This document shows, piece by piece, positions 7,709-15,457 of a stretch of DNA of 23,779 nt. The position numbers were made by a program, and so were the translations under genes. The stretch's first letter is position 1, and each line of letters begins with the position of its first letter. Below the pieces are notes generated by a model. The model did no database searches. It worked only from the letters and a program-made list of their open reading frames with translations, and was not told the origin of the DNA. Source of the DNA: Pseudomonadota bacterium (GTDB taxonomy: Bacteria; Pseudomonadota; Gammaproteobacteria; Burkholderiales; Burkholderiaceae_B). The stretch spans positions 1-23,779 of the forward strand of contig JAEXOO010000026.1 in NCBI GenBank assembly GCA_023439305.1, read 5' to 3'.

Positions 7709-10129
7709 TCAGTAGTGCAGGGTCTGGGTGCTTGCCGCAGCGGCCTCGATTTCCTGCGCCGTGACGGCATCAGGCTTGCAGCCAAAACGGGTAAACAGAT
7801 CCAGTTGGTCAGAATGGTGCGGATCGGCCTTGCCCTGCGGATCGACAAAGCCGCTCTGGCCGGGCGCTGCCACCGAGCACATGCGTATGCCTTGCGGGTC
7901 CAGCACCACCTGGAAGCTCTCGCTGCCAGTGTTCAGATACGGCCAGACGCGGCGCTGATGCGCCGCATCGCCCCAGGGCACGCCGATCGCGTTGCGGGCG
8001 GCAAACAACATGGAGACAGCCGGCGCGCGCCATTGCGACGGTTGACGGCCCTGGTCGGCCTGGAGCTGACGCGCCGCCTGTTCCAATGCATCCAATACCC
8101 ATTCCTGCGCCGGTCGGCCCTGCAGGAAGTCGATGGTCTGGGGCACGCCCGAGCGCGGCCCCTGGATGGCGTTCCAGATCAGCTTGGACGCGGCGGCTGG
8201 CTGCGCGCTGCGCGGATCGTCCATTCCCGGGTACAAGCCTTTTTCATAGCCGGCATAGACGCTTTCAGGCAGTCGGCCTTTCAGGAAGACCGGTACGGCG
8301 GCTTTCATCCAGGCTTGCATGACGGCGGGCGCGCTGCCGCGATAGTGCTTGCCGTCCTCGTCCATGTGCAGTTTGTAGTCCCAGCCGCGAAGCTGCGCGG
8401 CTGCCTCCCGGGCCAGAGCGCTGGCCCGCGGCAAGGCGGCGGCTTGTTGGATCAGCGGCGCGAAATAGCGGGCGTTCAGGTCCGAGCGCGCGCCGAGCTG
8501 GTCCACTGCCCAGATTTCGTCATCGCTCAGGCGCTGCTTGGCCTGCAGGGGCGCCAGCAGTTCCTGGACACGATCCACATAGGAAAAATTCGAGTTGTCC
8601 GCCAGCAGGTCGGCGAAGGCCTTGTTGTTCCAGCTTGCGACAAAGCCCTGACGGGGGTTCAGGACCTTGGGGTTGTGTTCGAAAGAAAGAAACCCTTGCC
8701 ACTCCATGCTGCCGTCGCCACGGGCGGGAAATTGCACAGGCTGTCCGCTCGGACGCTGAGGCAACAGGCCCAGGGCGGCGGAACCTATGTTGCGCTCGGT
8801 ATCGGCATAGAACCAGGTGATGGACGCACTGACTCGGGCGGCCTGCGCCATGAACTCATTCCAGTTCTGCGCCTTGGCGGCGTGCGCCCAACCCAGCAGG
8901 GTTTCGATTTCACGGCCTTCCCAACTGCGGCGGTTGGCATAGGCCGTGTTGTTCTTGGCATCCCAGGTGCTGACAAAGCCCTGGGCCGAGCGGTAGACAT
9001 CTAACATCACGTCGTCCTGGCCACGCACTTTGATACGAACTTGCTTGTGCTCCATGGGACGCCAGGCATTTTGATACCAGTAACGATGAGGGTCCTGGCT
9101 GTCCAGGCGCAATTGGTAGACATCGTTGGTGTCCAGCGAACCTACGGTGGAGCCCCAGGCGATACGTCCGTTGGTGCCGAACAGAATGGCGGGCAGGGCG
9201 ACGGCGGTGCTGCCCGTCAGGTCGTAGCCTGCGCCGTGCAGGCCAACGCTGTAGGTAATGGATGGGGTATACCAGCCTTGCTGGGGGCCGTTGTACAGCA
9301 CGGCATGGCCATGCGTGGTCTTGCCGGGCCCCAGCACCCAGGCGTTGCTGGCGGTGGGTGTGCCATTGGCGACCGCCGGCCCCAGGGCGACGGACTGACG
9401 ATGCAGGTAGTCGCGCGCGGCCTGAGGGGAGAGCGCCCGCAGCGGTGCGGACGATTGCGTTTGTGGCTGAGTTGCGGCCTGCTGCGGGATGATGGTGGGG
9501 GCGGTGGGGTCATTCAGCCAGCGCAGCTGCTGGTAGAGCTGCTGTCCTCGCTCCGGGCCTTCGGCGGCGCGCAGGGTCTCCAGCAGATTCAGATTGGCCA
9601 TCTCCGCTGTGCCGGCAAAAAAACGGTTCAGGATCAGGCCTACCCAGACCATGGCAATGTCCTCGGGCTGCCATTCCGAGGGCTCGAAGCCATTGTCCAG
9701 GAATTCTTTGGGCATCAGCGTGGCGGCCTGGGCTTTGACTTCACGCACCCGCTGCGTGAAGCCGGCGGCATAGCCGTCGAACATGGCACGGTCGTCTCCC
9801 GATAGGGCGGCGAGCTGGCGGCGGATGGAGTCGGGGTCGAAGCTGCCGTGGGTGACCTTGTCCAATTCTAGGTAGTCAGGGCCCAGCACTTCGGCCACGG
9901 TACCCCAGCCCGAACGCTTGGCGATCTCCATTTGGTACAGCCTGTCGGTGGCGACGGCATACCCGTAGCCGTAGAACAGACCATAGGCGCTCTGGGCATA
10001 GACATGGGGGACGCCGAAGCTGTCACGCTTGATGGTGACGGAGCGGTCGGCAGGCGGGGTTGCGGCGCAGGCGGCCAGCAGCAGGCTGGCGCTCAATACG
10101 CTCAGGGCCAGGCGTGGGGTGGAAGCCAT
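7709..10129 (-). CDS. Penicillin G acylase-family lipoprotein (Ntn hydrolase)
   Basis: This 806-residue precursor of an N-terminal-nucleophile amidase belongs to the penicillin acylase family, which cleaves acyl side chains from beta-lactams or other N-acyl compounds. Residues 1-20 are a signal peptide ending in a lipobox (LLLAAC), so Cys21 should be lipidated, with Ala22 favouring the outer membrane. Autocleavage is expected before Ser261 (GTPTA/SNAWVLG), giving the beta-chain nucleophile. In beta numbering, Gln23 (NGPQQGW), Phe57, Asp73 and Asp76 (calcium ligands) and Asn241 (ASWNN) all match E. coli penicillin G acylase. Phe24 is Gln here and Ala69 is Val. Gln at beta 23 argues against a PvdQ-like lactone acylase. 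GGAG precedes the ATG at 10129. It is a single gene facing away from the Liv importer. The natural substrate is unknown. Confidence 0.92.
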   Translation of the reverse strand: MASTPRLALSVLSASLLLAACAATPPADRSVTIKRDSFGVPHVYAQSAYGLFYGYGYAVATDRLYQMEIAKRSGWGTVAEVLGPDYLELDKVTHGSFDPDSIRRQLAALSGDDRAMFDGYAAGFTQRVREVKAQAATLMPKEFLDNGFEPSEWQPEDIAMVWVGLILNRFFAGTAEMANLNLLETLRAAEGPERGQQLYQQLRWLNDPTAPTIIPQQAATQPQTQSSAPLRALSPQAARDYLHRQSVALGPAVANGTPTASNAWVLGPGKTTHGHAVLYNGPQQGWYTPSITYSVGLHGAGYDLTGSTAVALPAILFGTNGRIAWGSTVGSLDTNDVYQLRLDSQDPHRYWYQNAWRPMEHKQVRIKVRGQDDVMLDVYRSAQGFVSTWDAKNNTAYANRRSWEGREIETLLGWAHAAKAQNWNEFMAQAARVSASITWFYADTERNIGSAALGLLPQRPSGQPVQFPARGDGSMEWQGFLSFEHNPKVLNPRQGFVASWNNKAFADLLADNSNFSYVDRVQELLAPLQAKQRLSDDEIWAVDQLGARSDLNARYFAPLIQQAAALPRASALAREAAAQLRGWDYKLHMDEDGKHYRGSAPAVMQAWMKAAVPVFLKGRLPESVYAGYEKGLYPGMDDPRSAQPAAASKLIWNAIQGPRSGVPQTIDFLQGRPAQEWVLDALEQAARQLQADQGRQPSQWRAPAVSMLFAARNAIGVPWGDAAHQRRVWPYLNTGSESFQVVLDPQGIRMCSVAAPGQSGFVDPQGKADPHHSDQLDLFTRFGCKPDAVTAQEIEAAAASTQTLHY

Positions 10130-10415
10130 GGTTCAGTCTCCTAGTTCATGGCGCACGCAAAAAGCGGCGCTGTTTTTTGTCCTCTGAATATACCGTCAAA
10201 ATTGTTTATACATATATATATTCAGACGAATGTTTATAAAGGATTTCCCCAGGCCTGATGGCGGCTGCACGCAATATGCAAAGGCCGACACGTACCATAT
10301 GGCTTGCCATGATGTTCGAGACGGCATTGCCGGATATGATGGTGCGGTTTGTTGGATTTCCTGATTCGTCGCATGCACACAGCCAGTAAGACGGCAGTGC
10401 GTTAATAGTCTGGCT

Positions 10416-10437
10416 TATTAAGCGTAGTCACTTAATA
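10416..10437. repeat. Inverted repeat, 7-bp arms, upstream of Liv importer
   Basis: TATTAAG (10416-10422) and CTTAATA (10431-10437) form a perfect inverted repeat with an 8-bp spacer, about 235 bp before the binding-protein start. The size and AT-rich arms suit a regulator site. No T-rich terminator context relates it to an upstream gene. The bound regulator is unknown. Confidence 0.4.
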
Positions 10438-10530
10438 TTTTTAATGCCTTCTCTTTGTCGGCCATGTCCTTTTTCTGCTGAATCCGTTTTTCTTTCTTGC
10501 TTTTCCGGCATTGTGCACCGTCTGTCATGT

Positions 10531-10551
10531 TTCAAGCTTGAAGAGTTCAAG
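10531..10551. repeat. TTCAAG/CTTGAA/TTCAAG repeat cluster
   Basis: TTCAAG (10531-10536), its reverse complement CTTGAA (10537-10542) and TTCAAG again (10546-10551) form two overlapping dyads, one with no spacer and one with a 3-bp spacer. They sit about 25 bp before the candidate -35 of the Liv operon, a usual place for an activator site. Function is inferred. Confidence 0.4.
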
Positions 10552-10575
10552 GGTATATCCCTACCCCATAGCCGA

Positions 10576-10604
10576 TTTACTCGCAAAATCTCTATGTGTA
10601 CACT
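10576..10604 (+). promoter_or_regulatory. Candidate promoter of the Liv-type operon
   Basis: TTTACT (10576-10581) and TACACT (10599-10604) are spaced by exactly 17 bp and each match the sigma-70 -35 and -10 consensus at 4/6. The -10 lies within a GTGTACAC palindrome (10596-10603). A start near 10611 would leave a leader of about 60 nt before the ATG at 10671. Assigned by eye. Confidence 0.4.
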
Positions 10605-10670
10605 TCAAATCACTAAAACACGGCAGGTAGTCGAATCTTATTTTCGCTTCACGAGCCCACGGAGAAGACA

Positions 10671-11888
10671 ATGAAGAAAATGGTAGCAGGTGCACAACTG
10701 GCTGGCATGCTGGTGTTCAACACCCTGGCCGGCACGGCCGTCGCAGACGACGTAATCAAGATCGGCGAACTCAACAGCTACAAGACCCAGCCCGCTTTTC
10801 TGGGGCCGTACAAGAACGGCATGGAACTGGCGGTCGAACAGATTAATCAGGCCGGCGGCATCAACGGCAAGCAGCTTCAACTGATCGTCAAGGACGACAA
10901 CTCCAATCCGGGCGATGCCGTGCGCGCCGCCGAAGAATTGATTTCCCGCGATAAGGTGGATGTGCTGACCGGCACATTCCTGTCCAATATCGGACTGGCC
11001 ATCACTGACTTCGCCAAACACAAGAAAGTCTTTTTCCTGGCCAGTGAACCGCTGACCGACAAAATCGTGTGGGCGGATGGCAATCGCTATACCTTCCGTT
11101 TGCGCAACTCCACCTATATGCAGGTGGCCATGCTGGTGCCCGAGGCCGTCAAACTGAACAAGAAGCGTTGGGCCATCGTGTACCCCAACTACGAGTATGG
11201 TCAGTCCGCCGTTGCCACTTTCAAGACGTTGATGAAAGAAGCCCAGCCCGACATCGAGTTCGTGGCCGAGCAGGCGACCCCATTGGGCAAGGTGGATGCC
11301 GGCGCTGTGGTGCAGGCCTTGTCCGAAGCCAAGCCGGATGCGGTCTTCAACGTGCTCTTCGCCTCGGATCTGGCGCGATTGGTGCGCGCCGGCAGCCAGC
11401 GCAATTTCTTCAACAAGGATCTGCCCGTGGTCAGCATGCTGACCGGCGAACCGGAATATTTGGATCCGCTGGGCAACGAAACACCTGAAGGCTGGATTGT
11501 GACGGGCTACCCCTGGTATGCCATCGATACGCCCGAGCATCAGAAATTCCTGAAAGCCTACCAGGACAAGTACCAGGACTACCCGCGTCTGGGCACCATC
11601 ATCGGCTACAGCGCCATCCTGTCTCTGGCCGCCGGCATCGAAAAAGCGGGTTCCACCGACACTGAAGCCATGATCAAGGCCTTTCGCGGCCTGGAACTGA
11701 TGACTCCCTTCGGTCCCATCACCTATCGCACCCAGGATCAGCAGTCCACCCAGGGCGCCTACGTGGGCGTGCTGGCCAAGAAAGACGGCAAGGGCATCAT
11801 GACCGACATCCGCTATGCCGACGGCAAGGATGTGCAGCCTACGGACGAGCAAGTGCGCCAGTGGCGCCCTGAAGCCGCCAATCAATAA
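10671..11888 (+). CDS. Liv-type ABC importer, periplasmic substrate-binding protein
   Basis: This 405-residue periplasmic binding protein belongs to the branched-chain amino acid/amide (LivK, HAAT) class. A signal peptide spans about residues 1-25, with cleavage near TAVA/DD. The mature protein begins VIKIGELNSYKT and shows the class hallmarks: the ELAVEQINQAGGINGKQLQLIVKDDNSNP block, DVLTGTFLSNIGLAITDFA, and a second lobe with YPNYEYGQSAVATFK. GGAGAAG precedes the ATG at 10671. It is the first gene of a four-gene importer unit; an 80-bp gap with two hairpin dyads separates it from the permease, which may let the binding protein be made in excess. The HAAT class carries amino acids, amides, urea and many aromatic acids, so the ligand cannot be named. 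Confidence 0.93.
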   Translation: MKKMVAGAQLAGMLVFNTLAGTAVADDVIKIGELNSYKTQPAFLGPYKNGMELAVEQINQAGGINGKQLQLIVKDDNSNPGDAVRAAEELISRDKVDVLTGTFLSNIGLAITDFAKHKKVFFLASEPLTDKIVWADGNRYTFRLRNSTYMQVAMLVPEAVKLNKKRWAIVYPNYEYGQSAVATFKTLMKEAQPDIEFVAEQATPLGKVDAGAVVQALSEAKPDAVFNVLFASDLARLVRAGSQRNFFNKDLPVVSMLTGEPEYLDPLGNETPEGWIVTGYPWYAIDTPEHQKFLKAYQDKYQDYPRLGTIIGYSAILSLAAGIEKAGSTDTEAMIKAFRGLELMTPFGPITYRTQDQQSTQGAYVGVLAKKDGKGIMTDIRYADGKDVQPTDEQVRQWRPEAANQ

Positions 11889-11890
11889 TG

Positions 11891-11946
11891 CAAGAGGCCT
11901 CTTGATATCTCAGGCATTCTTGTAGACCGGTGCGCCCGGGGGGCGC
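11891..11946 (+). repeat. Two intercistronic hairpin dyads, binding protein / permease
   Basis: A 14-bp perfect palindrome with arms CAAGAGG and CCTCTTG (11891-11904) is followed by GCGCCC (11932-11937) and GGGCGC (11941-11946) around a GGG loop. Neither is followed by a T-tract. In ABC importer operons such structures commonly protect the upstream binding-protein message, so a partial stop or stabilising role is likely (inference). Confidence 0.5.
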
Positions 11947-11968
11947 GCCATTTCTGACGCGAGGCAAT

Positions 11969-13873
11969 ATGGCCTTATCGGGTTTGTGGGTGCAGTTCCT
12001 GAACGGACTGGCTGAAGCATCATCGCTGTTTCTGGTGGCTGCCGGCCTGTCCCTGATTTTCGGGGTGACGCGCATCGTCAATTTCGCGCATGGCTCCTTG
12101 TACATGCTGGGCATTTATGTCGCCTATTCCGCCGTGCAGTTTCTGGGCGGCTCGGCGCTGGGCTTCTGGGTCGGCCTGATCGTGGCCGCCCTGTTGGTGG
12201 GCGTTCTGGGGGCGTTGCTGGAAATCGTGCTGCTGCGGCGCATCTACAAAGCGCCCGAGCTGTTCCAGTTGCTGGCCACGTTTGCGCTGGTGCTGGTCAT
12301 CAATGATGCGGCGCTGGCGATCTGGGGGCCGGAGGATTTGTTGGGGCCGCTGGCGCCGGGCCTGAACGGCTCGATTTCCATCGCCGGGCGTTTCTTTCCT
12401 GTGTATGACCTGGCTCTGATCGTGATCGGTCCCGTGGTTCTGGGCCTGCTCTGGCTGTTGCTGACGCGTACTCGCTGGGGCGTACTGGTGCGCGCGGCCA
12501 CGCACGATCGTGAAATGCTGGGTGCACTGGGTGTGAACCAGGCCTGGTTGTTCACCGGCGTGTTTGCCCTGGGCGCCTTTCTGGCCGGCCTGGGCGGGGC
12601 CGTGCAATTGCCGCGCCAGCCAGCCAATTTATTGCTGGACCTGAGCGTGATCGGCGATGCCTTCGTGATCGTGGTGGTGGGCGGCATGGGATCCATTCCC
12701 GGAGCCTATGTTGCCGCACTGATCGTGGCCGAACTGAAGGCCCTGTGTATCGCTCTGGGCACGGTGACCTTGTTCGGCATCGACTTCGCCTTTCCCAAGC
12801 TGACCTTGGTGGTGGAATTCATTTTCATGGCGATCGTGCTGGTGTTCCGTCCCTGGGGGTTGTTCGGCCGGCCGCAGGCGGTCAGCCGCAATTCTGCGCC
12901 GATCGAAGCGCCGCTGCGTCCCAGCAGCGGACCGTTCCGGGCATTGGTGCTGGCCGTGTTGGCCGTCATGGTGGCTTTGCCTCTGCTGACCGACTGGTTT
13001 CCGTACGCGCCCGTCCTGGCGCTGGACATCATGGTGGTCGCGCTGTTCGCCATCAGTTTGCATTTCATGATGGGACCCGGTGGCATGAATTCGTTCGGTC
13101 ATGCGGCTTACTTCGGCCTGGGCGCCTATGCGGCGGCTCTGCTGCTCAAGGCCGGAGCCCTGTCCATGGGCTGGTCCATCGCCTTGGCGCCCCTGGTCGC
13201 CGGCATAGGGGCGCTGGTGTTCGGTTGGTTCTGCGTGCGTCTGTCGGGCGTATACCTGGCCATGCTGACGCTGGCCTTCGCCCAGATCGTCTGGTCCATT
13301 GTGTATCAGTGGGATAGTTTCACCGGCGGTTCCAACGGCGTGGTGGGCATCTGGCCGGCCGACTGGCTCTCGGGCGACCGCTATTATTATTTTTCGCTGG
13401 CGGTGGTGGCCCTGGCGGCCTGGATTCTGCGGCGGGTGCTGTTTTCGCCTTTCGGTTATGCCATGCGCGCCAGCCGGGATTCGGCGTTGCGTGCGGAGGC
13501 CATCGGCATCCCGGTCAAGCACGTTCAGTGGCTGACTTTTATTCTGGCCGGCACGTTCGCCGGTCTGGCCGGCGCCTTGTTTGTGTTTTCCAAGGGCAGC
13601 GTCTCGCCCGAGGTCATTGCGGTGAACAAATCCGTAGATGGGCTGGTCATGGTGCTACTGGGTGGTCTGCAGACCCTGGTCGGGCCGGTAGTGGGCGCGG
13701 TGGTGTTCACCTTGTTGCAGGATTTTTTCCTGGGTATCACCCAGTATTGGCGGGCGCTGTTCGGCGGAGTGATCCTGCTGCTGGTGCTGGCTTTCCCGCA
13801 AGGCATCGCCGGGTTTTTCAAGCAATTGGTGGACCGCCGGGCGCGGCCCGCCGCCCAGGAGGCGCAGCCATGA
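11969..13873 (+). CDS. Fused LivH-LivM ABC importer permease
   Basis: This 634-residue membrane protein joins the two permease subunits that are usually separate. The first half (about residues 1-300) is LivH-like, with the marker AAGLSLIFGVTRIVNFAHG near the N-terminus and VVVGGMGSIPGAYVAALIVAE later. A junction around FRPWGLFGRPQAV and a polar linker lead to a LivM-like half with LHFMMGPGGMNSFGHAAYFGLGAYAA and a KGSVSPEVIAVNKSVDGLVMVLLGG segment. Many hydrophobic helices are visible in both halves. The ATG at 11969 (after GAGG at 11961-11964, a rather short spacing) is preferred over an in-frame GTG at 11930. The stop overlaps the ATPase start (ATGA). It forms the whole transmembrane channel of the importer. 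Confidence 0.92.
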   Translation: MALSGLWVQFLNGLAEASSLFLVAAGLSLIFGVTRIVNFAHGSLYMLGIYVAYSAVQFLGGSALGFWVGLIVAALLVGVLGALLEIVLLRRIYKAPELFQLLATFALVLVINDAALAIWGPEDLLGPLAPGLNGSISIAGRFFPVYDLALIVIGPVVLGLLWLLLTRTRWGVLVRAATHDREMLGALGVNQAWLFTGVFALGAFLAGLGGAVQLPRQPANLLLDLSVIGDAFVIVVVGGMGSIPGAYVAALIVAELKALCIALGTVTLFGIDFAFPKLTLVVEFIFMAIVLVFRPWGLFGRPQAVSRNSAPIEAPLRPSSGPFRALVLAVLAVMVALPLLTDWFPYAPVLALDIMVVALFAISLHFMMGPGGMNSFGHAAYFGLGAYAAALLLKAGALSMGWSIALAPLVAGIGALVFGWFCVRLSGVYLAMLTLAFAQIVWSIVYQWDSFTGGSNGVVGIWPADWLSGDRYYYFSLAVVALAAWILRRVLFSPFGYAMRASRDSALRAEAIGIPVKHVQWLTFILAGTFAGLAGALFVFSKGSVSPEVIAVNKSVDGLVMVLLGGLQTLVGPVVGAVVFTLLQDFFLGITQYWRALFGGVILLLVLAFPQGIAGFFKQLVDRRARPAAQEAQP

Positions 13874-14637
13874 GCCTGCTTCAAGTACGCGACCTGAAAA
13901 AGGCATTCGGCGGCAATCTGGCCGTGGACGGCATCCAGTTCGACCTGCACGCAGGCGAGTTCCTGGCGCTGATCGGGCCCAATGGGGCCGGCAAGACCAC
14001 GACCTTCAATATGGTGGGCGGGCAGTTGACGCCTACGGCAGGCTCGGTCCGTCTGGAAGGCCAGGAGCTGGTGGGGCTGGCGCCGCGCCGGATCGCCGCG
14101 CTGGGGGTGGGCCGCACGTTTCAGATCGCCGCCACCTTTGCATCCCTGACGGTGGTGGAGAATGTGCAGATGGCCTTGTTGGCGCATCAGAAAAAGGTCT
14201 TTTCGTTCTGGAGCCCGGCGGCGCGCTTTCAGCGTGAACGCGCCCTGGACCTGCTGACGCAGGTAGGCATGCAGGCCCAGGCCGATCGACCCTGCAGCGA
14301 GCTGGCCTATGGTGATGTCAAGCGCGTGGAGCTGGCCATTGCGCTGGCCAATGATCCGCGCCTGCTGCTGATGGATGAGCCCACAGCGGGCATGGCACCG
14401 CGCGAGCGCAACGAACTGATGCGCCTGACCAAGAAACTGGTCATTGAGCGCAATATGGGTGTTCTTTTCACCGAGCACAGCATGGATGTGGTGTTCGAGC
14501 ATTCCGATCGCATGATTGTGCTGGCGCGGGGGCGTCTGGTGGCCGAAGGCGACGCCGATCATATCCGCAACCATCCTAAAGTGCAGGAAGTGTATTTCGG
14601 CACCGGCAAGACCTTCGAGAAAAAGGAAATGGCATGA
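13870..14637 (+). CDS. Liv-type ABC importer ATPase, LivG-like
   Basis: This 255-residue ABC ATPase powers the importer from the cytoplasmic face. The Walker A motif GPNGAGKT has Lys42. The signature region is LAYGDVKRVELA, a common variant of LSGGQ in LivG proteins. Walker B is LLLMDEPTAGM with Asp169 and Glu170, and the H-loop histidine lies in FTEHSMDVVF. The C-terminal extension after the H-loop (NHPKVQEVYFGTGKTFEKK) is the LivG-type tail. The start at 13870 gives a normal LivG N-terminus (MSLLQVRDLKKAFGG), and ATGA overlaps link it to the permease before it and LivF after it, so all three are translationally coupled. Confidence 0.94.
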   Translation: MSLLQVRDLKKAFGGNLAVDGIQFDLHAGEFLALIGPNGAGKTTTFNMVGGQLTPTAGSVRLEGQELVGLAPRRIAALGVGRTFQIAATFASLTVVENVQMALLAHQKKVFSFWSPAARFQRERALDLLTQVGMQAQADRPCSELAYGDVKRVELAIALANDPRLLLMDEPTAGMAPRERNELMRLTKKLVIERNMGVLFTEHSMDVVFEHSDRMIVLARGRLVAEGDADHIRNHPKVQEVYFGTGKTFEKKEMA

Positions 14638-15413
14638 GCACACGTCAAAGCGCAGATTCCGTTCTGGCCGGGCAGGCTGCCGGCCAGGCCCAGCCGCTCT
14701 TGACGGTGGAAGGCCTGAATGCCTGGTATGGCGCCGCGCATATCCTGTTCGATCTGTCCCTGAACGTGCAGCGCGGCGAAGTGGTGGCCCTCATGGGCCG
14801 CAACGGCGCTGGCAAGTCGACCACCCTCAAGTCCATCATGGGGCTGATGGGCCGCTGCAAGGGCGAGATGCATTTCATGGGCCAGCCCATTCACGGTCGC
14901 CCGCCTTTCGAGATCGCGCGCGCCGGCCTGGGCTTTGTGCCCGAGGACAGGCGGGTGTTCGCTGATCTGACCGTCACTGAAAACCTGGAGGTCGGGCGGC
15001 AAGCCGAGCGCCGCTGGCCCGACGGCTCGGCTGCGCCGCATTGGAGGCCCGAGCGCCTGTACGAACTGTTCCCCAATCTGGGGCGCATGCAGGACAGACC
15101 GGGCGGCCAGATGAGCGGCGGGGAGCAGCAGATGTTGACGGTGGCTCGCACGCTGATGGGCAATCCCTATCTGGTGCTGCTGGATGAACCGTCCGAAGGG
15201 GTGGCGCCCGTTATCGTTGAACAGATGGCGCAGATGATTCTGGAACTCAAGCAGCAGGGGGTCAGCATTTTGCTGTCCGAGCAGAACCTGCATTTCGCGG
15301 AATTGGTGTCGGATCGGGCCTATGTCCTGGAAAAGGGGCAGATAAGGTACAGTGGCGCCATGCAGGAATTGGCGGCCAACGAGGAAATCCGGCGCGCCTA
15401 CCTGACCGTTTGA
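14634..15413 (+). CDS. Liv-type ABC importer ATPase, LivF-like
   Basis: This 259-residue protein is the second ATPase of the importer. Walker A is GRNGAGKST with Lys61, the ABC signature is MSGGEQQML at residues 160-168, Walker B is LVLLDEPSEGV with Asp184 and Glu185, and LLSEQNLHFAEL is the switch region, with Gln in place of the usual histidine as is typical of LivF. A polar N-terminal extension of about 22 residues precedes the ABC fold. An ATGA overlap couples it to LivG. It is the last gene of the importer and is followed by a hairpin at 15417-15437. Confidence 0.94.
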   Translation: MSTRQSADSVLAGQAAGQAQPLLTVEGLNAWYGAAHILFDLSLNVQRGEVVALMGRNGAGKSTTLKSIMGLMGRCKGEMHFMGQPIHGRPPFEIARAGLGFVPEDRRVFADLTVTENLEVGRQAERRWPDGSAAPHWRPERLYELFPNLGRMQDRPGGQMSGGEQQMLTVARTLMGNPYLVLLDEPSEGVAPVIVEQMAQMILELKQQGVSILLSEQNLHFAELVSDRAYVLEKGQIRYSGAMQELAANEEIRRAYLTV

Positions 15414-15416
15414 TCC

Positions 15417-15437
15417 GGGCCGTCTCTTGGATGGCCC
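15417..15437 (+). terminator. Hairpin after LivF, possible terminator
   Basis: GGGCCGTC (15417-15424) pairs with GATGGCCC (15430-15437) over an 8-bp stem with one G-U pair and a 5-nt loop, starting 4 bp after the LivF stop. The following bases (TACTTGTCC) are only mildly T-rich, so termination may be partial. It lies 20 bp before the DUF924 start. Confidence 0.5.
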
Positions 15438-15457
15438 TACTTGTCCCGGAGACACGC

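Larger units (their letters stand above)
10130..10670. other. 541-bp divergent intergenic region (acylase / Liv importer)
   Basis: No supported gene is present. The region is AT-rich, notably at 10190-10225, where TATA-type sequence and a GAATATA...TATATTC dyad may hold the acylase promoter. Two short open frames (10196-10378 minus, 10444-10674 plus) lack family signals and convincing ribosome sites. The half nearer the importer holds an inverted repeat at 10416-10437, a TTCAAG repeat cluster at 10531-10551 and a candidate promoter at 10576-10604, each listed separately. Confidence 0.6.

Noticed and set aside
7589..9004. Plus-strand open frame of 471 codons
   Set aside because: It is a shadow of the penicillin acylase gene in GC-rich DNA. 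The real gene has a lipobox, nucleophile and calcium ligands on the other strand.
10196..10674. Two short frames in the acylase/Liv intergenic region
   Set aside because: Neither has a convincing ribosome site, gene-like codon use or a recognisable family. The region is better explained as control DNA.
10638..11885. Minus-strand open frame of 415 codons
   Set aside because: It is antisense to the periplasmic binding-protein gene, which has a signal peptide and family blocks.
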